Shown here: positions 6,301 through 6,780 of the stretch, piece after piece
Layout: every line of letters starts with the position of its first letter
Numbering within the stretch: position 1 is the stretch's first letter
Assembly (NCBI GenBank): GCA_003978475.1
Contig: QNZR01000074.1
Span: 1-6,780 of the forward strand
Direction: 5' to 3'
DNA: 6,780 bases
Source of the DNA: Sulfurimonas sp.
Lineage (GTDB): Bacteria > Campylobacterota > Campylobacteria > Campylobacterales > Sulfurimonadaceae
Made by a program: the position numbers and the translations under genes
Notes under the pieces: model-generated
What the model was told of the DNA's origin: nothing
What the model saw: only the letters and a program-made list of their open reading frames with translations
Database searches by the model: none

Positions 6301-6780
6301 GGCAATACTGTTGTGACTACGGCGATTGTCGATGAGATATCTCCGGCAGCAGAAGACACGGCAACAGTGAATATTTCAGGAACTACTACCGTAGCCGAAG
6401 GAGAGAGTGCGACCTATACCGTTGCTGTTGATGTTATACCTCTTGAAGATTTACATGTTACCATTGTAGTGGGTAATATTACTACCGAAAATGGTGACGT
6501 GACGCCATTGAATGTGTCAGTGACTATTGCTGCGGGTGAGACGTCCGCATCGTTCAGTATTGACACGATTCAAGATATGTCACCTGAAGCAACCGAAGAG
6601 TTTATGGTTTCCATTGACACTGTTGAAGGGGGTGGGTTTGAGAACACCCTTCTTGGTGTCAGCTCGGTAACAACAGCCATTACCGACGCATCCCATCCGC
6701 CCGTTGCCACTGACAACAACACGACTACCAGCGAAGATACACCGATTACCGTGAATGTGCTGGAGAATGACAGCGATCCT
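2905..6780 (+). CDS. Giant modular adhesin with LapA-type retention module, 5' part (3' end outside window)
   Basis: The frame is open for 1292 codons from ATG 2905 to the window end with no stop. Domain order by residue: retention module 1-about 140; CshA-type fibril repeat 167-272; three cadherin-like/Big_9 repeats 277-563; Calx-beta 568-672; two Ig-like domains 673-917; Calx-beta 918-1026; two Ig-like domains 1027-1264; start of another cadherin-like repeat from 1265. There is no signal peptide, as expected for a type I secretion substrate, whose signal is C-terminal. Known LapA-like proteins are held in the outer-membrane TolC-like pore by the retention module and released by the protease LapG when cyclic-di-GMP is low. 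They mediate surface attachment and biofilm formation. That role is inferred here from architecture. The product is strongly acidic, with only five Lys/Arg after residue 143 and no cysteine. RTX repeats, a secretion signal and secretion genes would be expected beyond the window. The family is secure; the binding target is unknown. Confidence 0.9.
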   Translation, partial: MSEIVGYVASEHGIVEVTRENGETVALKSHMPVHKNDIIQTGDTSSVALVLDNGNTITIGENKEIVLDETVYEAKNFDSDEVQTSAKAVQELLALDGNAELDETGAGNESISSSLAPAGNTFLSIEENLGHVESDYLPTQIARAVEPLPFNDTTPLILPEPIIATIAPTANDDSSVGNTPGSVVIVNVLANDSDDNALDPTSVKIVAIYSGGSNSNTSLTVPGEGVWSVDPVNGTITFTPEDGFTGNPSPIHYTVDDNEGNTSNPATVTIDYDILNAPPVAVDDATGTNQNIPVTIPVLSNDSDPDGDPLQVTEVTDGAHGVVTLDPNSGNPVYTPNPGFIGTDTFTYTISDGHGGFDTATVTVTINAPVTPPPSNTPPHAANDAIVTDEDIPVVIAVLNNDNDSNGDPLSVIAVTNGANGTVTIDPVSGNPIYTPNENFNGEDTFTYTISDGHGGFDTATVTVTVNPVNDAPTAEDDTAATQQNTPVVIDVLDNDNDVENALDPTTLTIITPPMHGTLEIDPVSGAVTYTPDPDYQGSDQFEYSVADNEGVVSNPAVVNIVVGDISTLSIDDVTVNEDAAEMVFTLTLSQPSDVPVSVDYITVPGTASEGDDYTPVSGTVTFSPGSVTQTIAVPVIDDALFEGNETLNVMLSNPVNVLIADGTGLGIIQDEPTPGAEDSIDVILSGDANVAEGEAATYTITLSKPAVTDMDVDVVIGHETTDNGDLLPVTMTVTVPAGAATVDFTINNLDDAYAEGDETYTVALSGITTGGGFEAVNVDTTPVTTVISDNSPQDQTIEPDAEVMHVLLSGEGNVIEGGSATYTVSVDEPVRSPMTVEVQVGHTTTDNGDLIPTTMSVTIPTGATSAEFTVVTLNDDVVEALETYSVALTGVTDGGGFESVEVDTTPLSTTIVDDDGIASLIIDDVTVNEDAGVMTFTVTLSSTTTEDVTFDYASADNGSAEAGSDYSAVSGSGTIAAGTSSTTIVVPIIDDYIAEGAETFVMNLSNVSSNAVIADNQGIGTILDESNPTAEDGITVTLSGDTAVEEGNDAVYTISTDKPVASDLSVTIITGHVTTEDGDYVPLSTVVTIAAGERTADFSVTTNDDAYAEGSEEYTVTMSEPVGGGVESVTLGNTVVTTAIVDEISPAAEDTATVNISGTTTVAEGESATYTVAVDVIPLEDLHVTIVVGNITTENGDVTPLNVSVTIAAGETSASFSIDTIQDMSPEATEEFMVSIDTVEGGGFENTLLGVSSVTTAITDASHPPVATDNNTTTSEDTPITVNVLENDSDP
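3403..3720 (+). repeat. CshA-type fibril repeat domain
   Basis: Residues 167-272 read APTANDDSSV, VVIVNVLANDSDDNALDPTS, SLTVPGEGVWSVDPVNGTIT, FTPEDGFTGNPSPIHYTVDD, then NPATVTI. The GEGxWxVDPxxGxxxFTPxxGFxGxPxPxxYTVxD block is typical of CshA-type fibril repeats of streptococcal and Gram-negative surface proteins. It contains the only Trp of the sequenced part (residue 227). There is a single copy in this window. Confidence 0.75.
3940..3980 (+). repeat. 41-bp direct repeat, copy 1
   Basis: Identical base for base to 4240-4280, exactly 300 bases (100 codons) away. It encodes the YTISDGHGGFD region of the first and second cadherin-like domains. The identity breaks at 3939/4239 (C versus G) and 3981/4281 (G versus C). 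Confidence 0.9.
4240..4280 (+). repeat. 41-bp direct repeat, copy 2
   Basis: Identical to 3940-3980. Because the spacing is a whole number of codons, recombination between the copies would delete or add one domain in frame. Confidence 0.9.
4606..5655 (+). repeat. Super-repeat unit 1: Calx-beta followed by two Ig-like domains
   Basis: The Calx-beta domain (4606-4920) shows LSIDDVTVNEDAAEMVFTLT, VDYITVPGTASEGDDYTPVS, VTFSPG, VPVIDDALFEGNETLNVML, which is the family's DYxTxxGTAxxGxDY...ExxE pattern. The two Ig-like domains (4921-5280 and 5281-5655) each have EGxxATYT(I/V), a (V/I)GHxTTDNGDLxPxTMxVT(V/I) block, AxxxFT, ETYxVALxG(I/V)T and GGGFExVxVDTTPxxTxI. They resemble the Ig-like domains of LapA-type RTX adhesins and are distantly related in pattern to Calx-beta. 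The acidic loops suggest calcium-dependent rigidity (inference). Confidence 0.8.
5656..6696 (+). repeat. Super-repeat unit 2: Calx-beta followed by two Ig-like domains
   Basis: Same order as unit 1: Calx-beta at 5656-5982 (LIIDDVTVNEDAGVMTFTVT, GSAEAGSDYSAVSG, PIIDDYIAEGAETFVMNLSN), then Ig-like domains at 5983-6342 (VEEGNDAVYTIS, TGHVTTEDGDYVPL, EGSEEYTVTM) and 6343-6696 (VAEGESATYTVAVD, VGNITTENGDVTPLNVSVTI, GGGFENTLLG). Matching landmarks are offset from unit 1 by 348-354 residues. DNA identity is visibly lower than protein similarity, so the duplication is not very recent. Confidence 0.8.
6697..6780 (+). repeat. Start of a further cadherin-like domain, cut by window end
   Basis: Residues 1265-1292 read PPVATDNNTTTSEDTPITV and NVLENDSDP, the same opening as the earlier cadherin-like copies (PPVAVDD..., PVLSNDSDPDGDP). 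This shows the domain array goes on past the window and returns to the first domain type. Confidence 0.75.

Noticed and set aside
3403..6780. Regular repeats as a CRISPR array or non-coding satellite.
   Set aside because: The periodicity is of protein domains in one open frame. The repeats are long and divergent, with no short identical repeats separated by unique spacers.

Overview
The window looks like a chromosomal segment of a Campylobacterota (epsilonproteobacterial) organism, most likely a free-living Sulfurimonas/Sulfuricurvum-type bacterium. Three points suggest this: the gene order rpsA - small membrane protein - serA, which I recall from Helicobacter and relatives; the style of the S1 C-terminus (SLGDLIKDQLK); and the moderate GC content. 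The genus is an inference from memory, not a search result.

Left part (1-2801): a compact, same-strand housekeeping run. It starts inside the 3' end of rpsA (30S ribosomal protein S1, last two complete S1 domains plus the end of another). The next gene begins on the very next base after the rpsA stop. It encodes a 163-aa single-pass membrane protein whose C-terminal half has a SPOR-like strand/helix pattern. That gene overlaps by 8 bases the start of serA (D-3-phosphoglycerate dehydrogenase, 528 aa, long form with ASB and ACT domains). The spacing suggests co-transcription and translational coupling.

Middle (2802-2904): a 103-base gap. It holds a T run, a perfect 13-bp inverted repeat with a 4-base loop (AT-rich terminator and/or operator), a possible promoter -10 element and a good ribosome binding site.

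Right part (2905-6780, open at the window end): the first 1292 codons of a giant modular surface adhesin. The reading frame has no stop in the window. It has no signal peptide. In order it contains an N-terminal LapA-type retention module with an off-consensus protease site (TGAG), a CshA-type fibril repeat, three cadherin-like/Big_9 repeats, two successive [Calx-beta + Ig + Ig] super-repeats of about 350 residues each, and the start of another cadherin-like repeat. From residue 144 onward it has only five Lys/Arg residues, and it has no cysteine anywhere. This architecture predicts a type I-secreted, calcium-rigidified adhesin anchored in the outer membrane through its retention module. The C-terminal RTX/secretion signal and any secretion genes would lie beyond the window. 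The adhesin appears to be transcribed separately from the rpsA-serA group.

I see no RNA genes, insertion sequences, CRISPR array or integrase. The adhesin is the accessory element of interest. Its general class is known; the details flagged in the findings are what deserve a second look.
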